From the NCBI RefSeq assembly GCF_001426545.1, contig NZ_LMEZ01000001.1, forward strand, positions 1,426,912 through 1,490,911: a DNA stretch of 64,000 bases, given 5' to 3'. Position numbers and translations under genes: made by a program. Source of the stretch: Mycobacterium sp. Root135. Lineage in GTDB: Bacteria > Actinomycetota > Actinomycetes > Mycobacteriales > Mycobacteriaceae. The notes below the pieces were generated by a model. That model was not told the origin of the DNA and did not search any database. It was given only the letters and a program-made list of their open reading frames with translations. Shown in pieces: positions 37,776 to 46,506 of this stretch; the stretch's first letter is position 1; each line of letters starts with the position of its first letter.

Positions 37776-39170
37776 CTAGGCCGGCGACGGCGTCAACACG
37801 CCGTCCCACTTCGACTCCTGGCTCGGCAACCGAAGCAACAACCGGGCACCGCCGAGTGGGCTGACGTCGAGTTCCGCTGAGCCACCGTGCAATTCGGCCT
37901 GCTGGGCGACGAGGGCCAGACCCAGTCCCGAGCCCGACCTCGAGGCGGTGGTGCCGCGGGCGAAGCGTTCGAACACCGCGGCGCGCTCGTCCTCGGGAAC
38001 ACCGGCGCCGTTGTCGTCGACGGCAATCTCGACTCCCGCCACCGAGCTCACCACGCTGAGGCGAATCTCCGTGGCGTCACCGTGTTTGACGGCGTTGGCG
38101 ATCGCGTTGTCGATCACCAGACGAAGACCGGCGGGCAGCCCCACGATCAGCTTGGACGGCGACGGCGCGAGGGTGACGCGGAGGTCGGGATAGACGCGCT
38201 GGGCGTCGTGGGCCGCGCGGTCGAGCATCTCGGTGACGTCGAAGGAGACGAAGTCGTCGGCCGTGGTGAGCTCACCCTGGGCCAGGCGTTCCAGAGCCGT
38301 CAGCGTCGCCTCGATCCTGCCCTGCGTGCGCACCACGTCGCTGATGACTTCGTCGCGCTGTTCGGCGGCGAGGTCCAGGGTGGACAGCACCTCCAGGTTG
38401 GTGCGCATCGCCGTCAGCGGGGTCCGCAGCTCGTGGGACGCGACGGCGGCGAAGTCGCGCGCGGACTCCAGCGCGGCCTTGGTCCGCTGCTGCTCGGTGC
38501 CGATGCGGGCGAGCATGCCCTCCACCGCCTCGGCGATCTCGACGGCCTCGCGCACGCCGCGCACCTGAACCTCGTCGGGCATCGATTGGGCGTTGATGGC
38601 GCGGGCCTGCTGGGCAAGCAACCGGAACGGCACGATCATCAGCAACGAGATCACCCAGCCGACCAACACGGTTCCGGCGATCACGCCACTGCAGATCAGC
38701 AGGACTCTCAGGTGCAGTTCGTCGATCCGGTGCTGCGTCTCGGCCAGCGGCGCACCAAGCGCGATCGAGCCGACACCCGCCGCGAACGTGCGCACCCGGT
38801 ACTGCACGCCGTCGATCTCGGTGGTGGCGTACCCGTCGGCGAGTTCGGGCAGGACGACGTCGTTCGGCACCGAGACGGTGATGCCGCCGATGCGAGCGGT
38901 GCGGACCACGTTGCCGTCGGGCTTGGGCTGACGAACGTCGGTGTTGGGCGTGCTGCTCAGCAGATTGCTGACGTCGCCGAGGCTGCTCACCGAGTCGAGC
39001 CGACGGTCGAGCTGGCTGTACTGGTCGTCGGTCACGCCCACCCACACCCAGGTGCCGAGCACGACGACCAGGATGATGACCGACAGGGCCGAGGTGACGA
39101 CGATCGCGCGCAGCGACAGCACGCGAATCAGTGGCCCAAGCAGCCGGTAGACGCGGTCGTTGAGTTCCAC
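37776..39170 (-). CDS. sensor histidine kinase (PrrB-like), no partner response regulator
   Basis: 464 residues. Two membrane segments (about 20-45 and 155-178) flank an extracytoplasmic domain, then HAMP, DHp with phospho-acceptor His in VASHELRTPLTAMRTNLE, and HATPase: VIDNAIANAVKHG (N box), VDDNGAGVPEDERAAVFERF (G1/F boxes), GSGLGLALVAQQAELHGG (G2). Length and the last 30 residues are very like mycobacterial PrrB. A prrA-type regulator normally precedes prrB; here the upstream gene is the FHA protein, 81 bp away. GTG start without ribosome site. Confidence 0.85.
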   Translation of the reverse strand: MELNDRVYRLLGPLIRVLSLRAIVVTSALSVIILVVVLGTWVWVGVTDDQYSQLDRRLDSVSSLGDVSNLLSSTPNTDVRQPKPDGNVVRTARIGGITVSVPNDVVLPELADGYATTEIDGVQYRVRTFAAGVGSIALGAPLAETQHRIDELHLRVLLICSGVIAGTVLVGWVISLLMIVPFRLLAQQARAINAQSMPDEVQVRGVREAVEIAEAVEGMLARIGTEQQRTKAALESARDFAAVASHELRTPLTAMRTNLEVLSTLDLAAEQRDEVISDVVRTQGRIEATLTALERLAQGELTTADDFVSFDVTEMLDRAAHDAQRVYPDLRVTLAPSPSKLIVGLPAGLRLVIDNAIANAVKHGDATEIRLSVVSSVAGVEIAVDDNGAGVPEDERAAVFERFARGTTASRSGSGLGLALVAQQAELHGGSAELDVSPLGGARLLLRLPSQESKWDGVLTPSPA

Positions 39171-39251
39171 TAGCGAAGCCGCACGACAAGCCCTGCGGTG
39201 ACCTGCGGGGTTAGTCGGGCAGGCAGATCGTCGATCAACACGTGCACCAGG

Positions 39252-39863
39252 TTACTGACCCGGGTCCGTCGTGATCGTGATGGTGGTCCAGGCGCCGACG
39301 TGGATGCGGTCGCCGTCGGCGAGAGGAGTCTCCACGCCCTCACCCAGCAGATCCTCGCTCTCGTTGAGGCTGGTGCCGTTGGTGGAGCCGAGGTCGGTGA
39401 TCGTCGGCCCGGTGTCACGGATCCGCAGCACCGCGTGCTGGGTGGACACGCCACGGTCGGCGGGCTGCAGCCCGAGGTCGACCTCCGGCGTCACGCCCTG
39501 GTCGCGGTTGTGCCGTCCGATCAACGCGGTGTCGTTCTGCAGGGCGATCCGGCGTTCGGGGAAGAACTGCGGGAAGTCGACGGTGTCGGGCCCACCGCGG
39601 GCCACCACGCGGTCGTAGAACGCCCGGTCGGCCGTCACGACCGCGGTCCAGCTCACCGCCCCCTGGACGGGCGTCGCAGGAGCGGGCAGCGCCGAGTCGT
39701 GGCCGCACGTCTCGCAGAACCGTCCGCTGACCGAGGCCCCGCACGCGGGGCAGGTCTTCGCCCCGGCTGCGGGCGCCGGCGCGGCAGGCGACCCGATCGG
39801 CGCCCCGCACACGTCGCAGTAGTCCTGGGCAGTCGAGGTATGTCCCTCTGCGCAGATCGCCAT
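39252..39863 (-). CDS. FHA-domain protein with tandem zinc ribbons
   Basis: 203 residues. Two N-terminal Cys4 modules (CAEGH...YCDVCG and CPACGASVSGRFCETCG), a middle stretch WTAVVTADRAFYDRVVA, and a C-terminal FHA domain (about 110-200) with the phosphothreonine-binding elements ALIGRHN, GVSTQHAVL, DLGSTNGTSLN. FHA proteins read phosphothreonine made by Ser/Thr kinases; GarA plays this part for PknG. The ATG overlaps the VWA stop by one base (TGATG). Last gene of the overlapping operon. Confidence 0.9.
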   Translation of the reverse strand: MAICAEGHTSTAQDYCDVCGAPIGSPAAPAPAAGAKTCPACGASVSGRFCETCGHDSALPAPATPVQGAVSWTAVVTADRAFYDRVVARGGPDTVDFPQFFPERRIALQNDTALIGRHNRDQGVTPEVDLGLQPADRGVSTQHAVLRIRDTGPTITDLGSTNGTSLNESEDLLGEGVETPLADGDRIHVGAWTTITITTDPGQ

Positions 39864-41167
39864 CAGGCGGGGTTCTCCTTCCGCACTCGGGCGGTCTTCG
39901 TCGACCGCGCGTCGAGCGCCATCTCGTCGGCCGCCGCCACCTCACGTTTGAGCCGGGCCGTTCCGGTCCGCTCGTCGACGTCGATGACCTTGCCGAGTTC
40001 GGCCACCTTGTCGTCGTTGCCCGACTCCACGGCCAACTCCATGGCGCGTTGCAGTTTGGCCGTCGCGGTCGCCACGTCGCCGTCACGACGCGCCGCCAGA
40101 CCCTGCTGCACGGCGTCGGCCAACTCCGCCTGCCCGGTGTAGTGCGCCACCCGACGGTTGATCCTCGCCGACAACGCCACCTCGGCCGTCCACAACGCGT
40201 TGACGAGACCCTGCCCGAGGACCTGGTCGCCTGCGACGACGGTCATCCTGGCTGCCAGCTTCTCCTTGCCTGCCGCAGCGGGTTCGACGGCGACCTGGAC
40301 GTGGTAGTCGCGATCCTCGGCTCCCCACGAGCCGAGCGGGTACTCCCCGATCTGCGCACTCACCTCCACCCGCCGGTGGGTCAGGTCCTCGACGGTCGGG
40401 GCGACCTGCTTGACGAATTCGACGGTGGCGCCCGCGGGCGTCCAGACCCGCAGGGTCAGGTCGGGTATCGACTTGCCCATCGACGTGCGCATCATCGCCG
40501 CGAAGTCCTCGGCGAGGTCGTCGGCGTCGGCGACGATGTCCACGGTGCCCATCAACGCCGAGGAGATGGAACGCAATTCGTCGACGCGCCATGCGGTTCC
40601 CACTCCACGGCAGTCGCAGGTGAACCGCCCGACGCTCAGCGCGATCTCCTGCTGTAGCTGCTCCGGCGTCTCGTGCTCGTCCTTGCCGTCGGTCAACAGG
40701 ATCGCGTGGGTGAGCGCTCCCGGGTATTGGCCGACGATGTCGCGGACGTAGGCGAGCCAGGTGCCCATCGCGGTGCCGCCGTTGGGCCACAGACCGTCGA
40801 CCACCCTGGCCGCCTCCGCCTTGGTCGCCGCGTTCGCCTGCGTCGGCACCCCGTCCAGCGGGTAGACCGGTGCGGCGCTTGCGGTTCCGGCGACGACGAT
40901 GAAGTACGTCCCGTCGCTGAGTTCGTCGATTGCGGCCACGGTGGCGCGCTTGGCGCCGTCGAACTTGCCCGCGGGCTTGAGCATCGACGTCGAGCAGTCG
41001 ACGATGATCGCCTCGACGCGTTCGGTGGGGGCGGCGTCGACCGCGGTGTCGCTGCCCACGGTGATGCTGACGATCGCGTCGACCGTTCCGGACCCCTCGG
41101 GCAGGTACGGGTTGTGGTCGACGTCTACGGAAAATCCCGGGACGCCCTCTTGCCCAGCTGAACTCAT
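39863..41167 (-). CDS. von Willebrand factor A domain protein
   Basis: 434 residues. The VWA domain (about 40-215) has a complete MIDAS metal site: IIVDCSTSM (DxSxS), the Thr in GGTAMGTW, and LLTDGKDEH. After it comes a beta-sandwich-like region (about 225-330) and a C-terminal helical tail rich in charged residues (TATAKLQRAMELAVESGNDD). No signal or membrane segment. Begins with an ATGA overlap on the phosphatase stop. VWA proteins of this type usually scaffold other proteins. Confidence 0.9.
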   Translation of the reverse strand: MSSAGQEGVPGFSVDVDHNPYLPEGSGTVDAIVSITVGSDTAVDAAPTERVEAIIVDCSTSMLKPAGKFDGAKRATVAAIDELSDGTYFIVVAGTASAAPVYPLDGVPTQANAATKAEAARVVDGLWPNGGTAMGTWLAYVRDIVGQYPGALTHAILLTDGKDEHETPEQLQQEIALSVGRFTCDCRGVGTAWRVDELRSISSALMGTVDIVADADDLAEDFAAMMRTSMGKSIPDLTLRVWTPAGATVEFVKQVAPTVEDLTHRRVEVSAQIGEYPLGSWGAEDRDYHVQVAVEPAAAGKEKLAARMTVVAGDQVLGQGLVNALWTAEVALSARINRRVAHYTGQAELADAVQQGLAARRDGDVATATAKLQRAMELAVESGNDDKVAELGKVIDVDERTGTARLKREVAAADEMALDARSTKTARVRKENPA

Positions 41168-42189
41168 GTGTTTGCTCCGATCGGAATCACTGCGACGGTG
41201 ATGTTGTCGTTGCCGCCGGCCTGAATGGCGAAGTCGGTGAGTGCGCGTGCCGCCGCCGCCGGGTCGACGCCCGAGCAGAATCGGGCGATGTCGGCGGCGT
41301 CGGGCAGGTAGTTCCACAATCCGTCCGAACACAGCAGCAGCGTTCCTGGGCCCGTGACGGTGAGGGTCTGCACGCTCGACTCCGCCCACGGCTGCGCCTC
41401 GGCGTCGGCGCCCAGCCATCGGGTGATGGTGTGCGCGCCCCGCTGCACCAGCTCCGAATCGGGTGCGGCGCCAGCCGTCATCAGTTCCTGGGACACCGAG
41501 TCGTCGAGCGTGAGCTGCCGCGCCGGTCCCGGCGATTCGGGCAGCCAATAGGCCCGGCTGTCCCCCACGTTGCCCACCGTGATCTCCACGGCACGTTCGC
41601 CCTTCGACACGACGGCCGCACCGGTGTAGGTACACGACGGGGCATTCTGCGGGTCGAGGCCCGTCGCGGCGTCGGCGGCCGCCCTGGTCGCGGCGGCGAG
41701 CCCCGCGACGACCGCCGCGCGGGTCGTGCCCGCGTCGGCCAACTCCGCCAGCATGCCCTCGACGCCCGCCTTGGACGCGGCAGCCGACGCCACCTGCGGC
41801 TCACCGGAGGTCGAGACGCCGTCACATACCACGACCGCGAACGCCTCCAGTCGGCCGGGAACGCCGGTGACCGTTCCCGCCGCCGCGGCGTCCTCGTTGC
41901 GCGAGTGGAGCAGGCCGCGGTCGGTGACGAGCGCCATCGCCCCCAGCTGCGCCTCGTCGCGGTCGGGTGCGGCGCGGCGGTGACCGCACGCGGTGCAGTA
42001 ACCGTCGGAGAACGCGTCGTTGCCGCAGTCGGCGCACGCTCCCTCGAGCGGTACCGGTCGCGGGATGGCCACGCGGTCGAAGATCGGCTTGGGCACCTCG
42101 AAGAGTGGCCCGCCGCAACCCTCACAGAACCGGTCCGACGCCCCCACCGGTGCCGCACACGCGGAGCACGTCCCCGGCGCCCCAGTCAT
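41164..42189 (-). CDS. PP2C-type Ser/Thr phosphatase with zinc ribbons
   Basis: 341 residues. Two N-terminal Cys4 modules (CSACAAPVGASDRFCEGCG; CADCGNDAFSDGYCTACG), then a PP2C domain (about 80-341) with all metal motifs: HSRNEDAA, AVVVCDGVSTSG, NVGDSRAYW, LLLCSDGLWNYL and GGNDNITVAV. It should remove phosphate from Ser/Thr of kinase targets. ATGA overlap with the kinase gene. Unlike PstP it has no membrane anchor. The longer open frame upstream (to 42369) lies inside the kinase gene. Confidence 0.93.
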   Translation of the reverse strand: MTGAPGTCSACAAPVGASDRFCEGCGGPLFEVPKPIFDRVAIPRPVPLEGACADCGNDAFSDGYCTACGHRRAAPDRDEAQLGAMALVTDRGLLHSRNEDAAAAGTVTGVPGRLEAFAVVVCDGVSTSGEPQVASAAASKAGVEGMLAELADAGTTRAAVVAGLAAATRAAADAATGLDPQNAPSCTYTGAAVVSKGERAVEITVGNVGDSRAYWLPESPGPARQLTLDDSVSQELMTAGAAPDSELVQRGAHTITRWLGADAEAQPWAESSVQTLTVTGPGTLLLCSDGLWNYLPDAADIARFCSGVDPAAAARALTDFAIQAGGNDNITVAVIPIGANT

Positions 42190-44402
42190 ACCCGCGTCCT
42201 CGGTCTGATCGCGTTGGCCTTCTCCACCAACTCGATGCGCTCCCACATCCCCGACGACTCGCGGGCCAGATCGCGATAACAGCGCTCCATCCCGGCGCGC
42301 AACCCCGCCACGGTGAAGTCCGCGCCGAGCAGACGCGGGATCGTGGTGTGCTGGCCATCCTCCAGCCATCCGAGGGCCGCGCCGAGCACGCGCAGCCGGA
42401 TCAGCGCCCGCTTGGCGGTGGATTCCAGGTTCAGGGCGCTGGCCCTCCGGTCGACGTCGACCAATGTCTGCTCGTCGAGATTCTTCGCGGTGCGTCCCTC
42501 GAGCACGATCTCGATCGCGGCAGCACCGGCATCGGTGAAATGTGAAGAGGCAGCGGGTATCTGATCGAGGGCCGCGACGGCGCCGGCCCGGTCACCGGCC
42601 AGCTCTCGCTGCCTGGCCAGACCAAAGGCGGCGCTGACGTAGCCGTGGTCGGTCCGCCACACCATCTCGTAGTACCGCTGGGCGTCCTCGCGGGCGCCGC
42701 GCAGCTCGGCGGTGGCGGCGAGCGCCAACTTGGGTGCCAGTTCGCCAGGCAGCGTGGCCAGGACGGTGTCGAAATCGGCTGCGGCCTTGTCGAATTCGCC
42801 TTCGAGAAGGGCGCACTGCGCGCTGTACCACAGCAGCCGCCAGTCCCCTGCGACGACCGGCTCGAGCTCGGCGAGACGGGCCCTGGCCTTGTCGGGGGCG
42901 CCCAGCTCCAACGACGCGCGCACCAGGCGCAGCGGAATCTCGACCGACGTGCTCTGACCCTGATTGGTGCCACCGCGGGCGAGGTCCAGGGCGTATTCGA
43001 GTTTTGCGGGCGGGGTTCCGCTGGTGGTCGCGAGCAGCGCGGCACCCGAATCGGTCGGGTCGACGACGGGGACGGGCAGCGCGGCGATGACCCTGGCCGG
43101 CTTCACCGGCACGTCCCGACCGGCGCCGTAGACCTCGCGCTGGGGGCTGAAGTAGGTCGACTGCCGCGGCTGCGCGATTCCCGTGTCCGTGGAGGCGATT
43201 TCGTGCAGGACGCCGGTGAGTTGGTCGGCCATTTCCTCCATCGAGGAGAACCGGCGCAGCGGGTCGACGTCGGTCGCCCGAAGGATGGCGCGGTACAGCG
43301 ACTCGTACTTCGCAAGTACCGGCACGACGGCGGGACCCGGCAACTGGTCGACGAAGCGGCCGTGTTCCTGCGGCACGTCCATCACCAGGACGGCGAGGGT
43401 GCGCCCGACGGTGTAGACGTCGCTTGCGACGGTGGGGCCGGTTTGGGCGATCTCCGGCGCCTGATAGCCGGCGGTGCCGAAGATGGCGCTCTCCTCGTCG
43501 TCCATCGCGATGACGGCACCGAGGTCGATCAACTTCAGTTGCTCGTCGGTCTGCATCACGTTGTCCGGCTTGAAGTCACAGTAGGCCAGGCCCTGGGCGT
43601 GCAGGTAGGCGACGGCGGGGGCGATCTCGACGAGGTAGGCGACGGCCTGGTCTGGCGGCAGTGGGGCGTTGCGGGCCTTGCGGATCTGCTTGAGCGACGT
43701 GCCGCCGACGTACTCCATGACGATGTACCCGACGGGGGCCGTGGCCCCCACGTCAAGGTGTTCGACGAAGTTGTAGATCCGGACGATGTTCGGATGTTCG
43801 ACCTCGGACAGCGTGAGGACCTCGGCGGCGGCAGCGGCCATCGCGTCGGCGTCGGTGGAGTTGATCAGGCCCTTGAGGACGACCCAGCGGTTGTGCACGT
43901 TGCGGTCGACGGCGAGGTAGATCCAGCCGAGACCACCGTGTGCGATGGCACCCTGCACTTCGTACTGACCACCGACGACGTCGCCGCGAGACAGCTTGGG
44001 TACGAACGAGTATCGGGTGCCGCACTGGGTGCAGAAGCCTTCGACCCGACCCGGATTACCGTCGGCGCTGCGGCCGACGGGCTTGCCGCAGTCGGTGTTG
44101 CCACAGAACCGGCTGCCCTCGGGCACCTTGGGGTCGGCCAGGATGGCTGCGGCCGGGTCTCCCTTCGGAATCCTCGGGATGGTGACCACGCCGGCGCCGA
44201 GGCGGCCCCGCGTGCTTGACGACCGAGACGATCCGGTCCGAGCCGTGCCCTTCGACCTGGCGGTGGGCCGACTCGCCGCAGTGGCCTTCGACTGCACGGG
44301 CGGTGGCGCGGGAGTGGATCCCGGTGCGGGCGGCGCGGTACCGCAGACGTCGCAGTACCCGTCGACCACGGTGCCGGTGCAGCCAGGTTCGGTGCAGGTC
44401 AT
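42186..44402 (-). CDS. PknG-like Ser/Thr protein kinase (zinc ribbon, rubredoxin-like, kinase, TPR)
   Basis: 738 residues. Order: an extra N-terminal zinc ribbon (CTEPGCTGTVVDGYCDVCG, 3-21), Ser/Thr/Arg linker, rubredoxin-like Cys pairs (Cys100/105 and Cys124/127), kinase domain about 140-400, TPR region to the end. Kinase residues: P-loop AHGGLGWIYLAVD, Lys177 in VVLKGL, catalytic Asp276 in YCDFKPDN (non-RD) and DLG at 293-295, all as in PknG. PknG senses amino acid status through GlnX/GlnH and phosphorylates GarA. The PknG of M. tuberculosis lacks the first ribbon and lies by ackA-pta, so this looks like a paralogue. Confidence 0.9.
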   Translation of the reverse strand: MTCTEPGCTGTVVDGYCDVCGTAPPAPGSTPAPPPVQSKATAASRPTARSKGTARTGSSRSSSTRGRLGAGVVTIPRIPKGDPAAAILADPKVPEGSRFCGNTDCGKPVGRSADGNPGRVEGFCTQCGTRYSFVPKLSRGDVVGGQYEVQGAIAHGGLGWIYLAVDRNVHNRWVVLKGLINSTDADAMAAAAAEVLTLSEVEHPNIVRIYNFVEHLDVGATAPVGYIVMEYVGGTSLKQIRKARNAPLPPDQAVAYLVEIAPAVAYLHAQGLAYCDFKPDNVMQTDEQLKLIDLGAVIAMDDEESAIFGTAGYQAPEIAQTGPTVASDVYTVGRTLAVLVMDVPQEHGRFVDQLPGPAVVPVLAKYESLYRAILRATDVDPLRRFSSMEEMADQLTGVLHEIASTDTGIAQPRQSTYFSPQREVYGAGRDVPVKPARVIAALPVPVVDPTDSGAALLATTSGTPPAKLEYALDLARGGTNQGQSTSVEIPLRLVRASLELGAPDKARARLAELEPVVAGDWRLLWYSAQCALLEGEFDKAAADFDTVLATLPGELAPKLALAATAELRGAREDAQRYYEMVWRTDHGYVSAAFGLARQRELAGDRAGAVAALDQIPAASSHFTDAGAAAIEIVLEGRTAKNLDEQTLVDVDRRASALNLESTAKRALIRLRVLGAALGWLEDGQHTTIPRLLGADFTVAGLRAGMERCYRDLARESSGMWERIELVEKANAIRPRTRV

Positions 44403-45538
44403 CTCAGGCTCCCCTGTTTCTCGACGAGCAGCTCCTGGTAGGCCGCGACCGCCCTGGTCACCTCGCGCAGGTCGCACGGCTGCCTGTGCAGTAAACCGGA
44501 GGCGATTCGGCTGCACGCCAACAGGTCTCGATCCTCGCCGAGGTCGAGCCTGGCGGCCTTCGCCTGATAGGCGGTGAGCCGGCCCTTCAGTTCCATGCGG
44601 CGGTCCAACAGTCCCTGGGCCAGTTCCTCCTCCTCGGCGACGACTCGTAGCGCTGCCGCGATTCGCCCTCGAAGCGACCGCAGCGCGGCCGGGTCCTCTG
44701 AGGTGATCGCACCGAACTCCGCGCGCAGGGTCGGCTCCACGTCGGCGTGCACCGGGAGCGGACCAGAGATCACGTCGCGCTCGACCTTCGCGCGCACCTC
44801 CGCCAGCCGGTCGACCCCCTCTCGCAACGTGTCGAGTTGCGCTGCGGTCTCGCCGAGTGCCGTGGCCCAATTGGACCGCAGCGCAGCCAGTTCGGTGAGC
44901 TCGGACGATCTACGGTCGACCTCGGTGGCGATCACCCGGATGCGCGCCTCGACGTCCTCGGGGCGCAGCGACAGCGGGTCCGTCGCCGACACCGCCAACA
45001 GGTCGGCGACCCCCTTCGGGAAGGTCGCACCCGCCTCGTCAAGGCGCTGTTGCAACGGCGCCAGCCGGTCGACGATCAGCGCGTTGACGCCGTCGACGTC
45101 GTCGAGGAACTCCACGACCGCGGGGTATGCGTCGCGCAGGTGGGCTGCCATGTCGGCGAGTCCGACGCAGTCGACGGTCTCACCGGGTCCGGTGATCACG
45201 CGCTGCGCCAAGGGGATTCGCTCGCGGGAGACCTCCAGCGGGCGGTCCATCAGCCATCTGGTCAACTCGCGGCGCTCGTCATCGTCGAGCTTGGACCGTC
45301 GGGCCCGCAGGGCCTTGGCAGAGTCCAGAATCGACGTCATCCGTCCCACGTCCTGCCACAACCCGTCGAGGGACGTCTCCACCTCGGCCCACCGCCGGGC
45401 CGTCTCGCCGGCAGGCGGATAGCGCCGGACGTGCTGCAGGCCGGGGTGGTTGTCGAGCTCGAGCAGGGTCGCCGAGGCCGCGGTCACCTCATCGGTGCGC
45501 GCCCGGAGTTCGCGGTCGATCTCCTCGGTGGTCAGCAT
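44399..45538 (-). CDS. coiled-coil protein between GlnH-like and kinase genes
   Basis: 379 residues, mostly charged alpha helix with heptad character (IDRELRARTDEVTAASATL; TEVDRRSSELTELAALRSN; RVVAEEEELAQGLLDRRMEL). No signal, no enzymatic motif, no membrane helix. Its start lies 5 bp after the GlnH-like stop and its end overlaps the kinase ATG (ATGA). The M. tuberculosis glnX-glnH-pknG locus has no such gene. A scaffold or adaptor linking membrane complex and kinase is inference. Confidence 0.85.
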   Translation of the reverse strand: MLTTEEIDRELRARTDEVTAASATLLELDNHPGLQHVRRYPPAGETARRWAEVETSLDGLWQDVGRMTSILDSAKALRARRSKLDDDERRELTRWLMDRPLEVSRERIPLAQRVITGPGETVDCVGLADMAAHLRDAYPAVVEFLDDVDGVNALIVDRLAPLQQRLDEAGATFPKGVADLLAVSATDPLSLRPEDVEARIRVIATEVDRRSSELTELAALRSNWATALGETAAQLDTLREGVDRLAEVRAKVERDVISGPLPVHADVEPTLRAEFGAITSEDPAALRSLRGRIAAALRVVAEEEELAQGLLDRRMELKGRLTAYQAKAARLDLGEDRDLLACSRIASGLLHRQPCDLREVTRAVAAYQELLVEKQGSLR

Positions 45539-45543
45539 CGTCG

Positions 45544-46506
45544 TCAGTCCTGATACCGCGCGGTCGGCGGGCCAGGCGAGGGCGCGACCTGTTGCAGGTT
45601 GGCCTGATAGAGCCGCTCCCACGTGCCGTCCTCGCGCATCTGGTCCAGCGCACCGTTGACGAAGCGCACCAGGTCCTGGTTCTCCAGTTTGACGCCCACC
45701 CCATAGGGCTCGTCGCCGATGCTGGCGCCGACCAACTCCAGGTTCCTTCGGTCCTGCGCCAACAATCCGGAGAGCACGACGTCGTCGGTGCTGATCGCGT
45801 CGACCTGGCCCTGCTGCACCATCACGAGGCAGTCGGTCCACTGCCCGACGCCGTAGATCGTCGGCCGCGGGTCGAGGCCGAACAACGCGGCCAGGGACGT
45901 CGTCCCCTTCACCGCGCACACCCGTTTGCCGGAAAGGTCTGCGGCAGTTCGGATCCCGGAGTTCTTCGTCGCGAGGATCCGCTGCTTGGCGACGTAGTAG
46001 GGCGTGGAGAAGGCGACCTTCTTCTTGCGGTCGCAGGTGATCGAGTACGTGCGGACCACCAGGTCGACCTGGTCCTCCTGCAGCGCGGTCTCCCGTTGTG
46101 CCGCGGTGACCACCCGCAGGTCGACCCGATTGGGGTCGCCGAAGATGCTGCGAGCCAGTTCGCGAGCGAGGTCGACGTCGAAACCCTCGAGCTGACCGGT
46201 GGCCGGATTGCGGGAGCCGAACAGGTTGGTGGATTGGTCCACGCCGACGATGAGACGGCCGCGCGCAAGGATGTTCGCCATCGTCGAGCCCGGTGGCATC
46301 GCGCCAGGCGCGGGCTGCGGACCGGGGCGAAGGCTCGCCTCCCTGTCGCAGTCCGCGTTGCCTGCGGCCGGCGCGGTGTCGATTTCCTCGGCACCGCCCG
46401 GCATGGCGTTGACGGGCGTGACGGTGACCGCCTGCGGCGCCTCGGGAGATCCGCAGCCAGAGGTGAGCGCGAGCACGACGAGCGCCACGGCGATCCGCGC
46501 CTTCAC
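45544..46506 (-). CDS. GlnH-like amino acid sensor lipoprotein
   Basis: 320 residues. Lipobox LTSGC (Cys18), a Pro/Ala linker, then an SBP_bac_3 fold: RGRLIVGVDQSTNLFGSRNP, LEGFDVDLARELARSIFGD, RVCAVKGTTSLAALF. In M. tuberculosis GlnH (Rv0411c) binds Asp/Glu and signals through GlnX to PknG rather than feeding a transporter; no ABC permease or ATPase is present here either. GTG start in a GTGA overlap with the GlnX-like gene. Confidence 0.9.
   Translation of the reverse strand: MKARIAVALVVLALTSGCGSPEAPQAVTVTPVNAMPGGAEEIDTAPAAGNADCDREASLRPGPQPAPGAMPPGSTMANILARGRLIVGVDQSTNLFGSRNPATGQLEGFDVDLARELARSIFGDPNRVDLRVVTAAQRETALQEDQVDLVVRTYSITCDRKKKVAFSTPYYVAKQRILATKNSGIRTAADLSGKRVCAVKGTTSLAALFGLDPRPTIYGVGQWTDCLVMVQQGQVDAISTDDVVLSGLLAQDRRNLELVGASIGDEPYGVGVKLENQDLVRFVNGALDQMREDGTWERLYQANLQQVAPSPGPPTARYQD

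Noticed and set aside
37887..39173. 428-codon plus-strand frame opposite the histidine kinase
   Set aside because: Mirror of the kinase frame with His/Gln/Arg-rich composition; kinase motifs on the other strand are complete.
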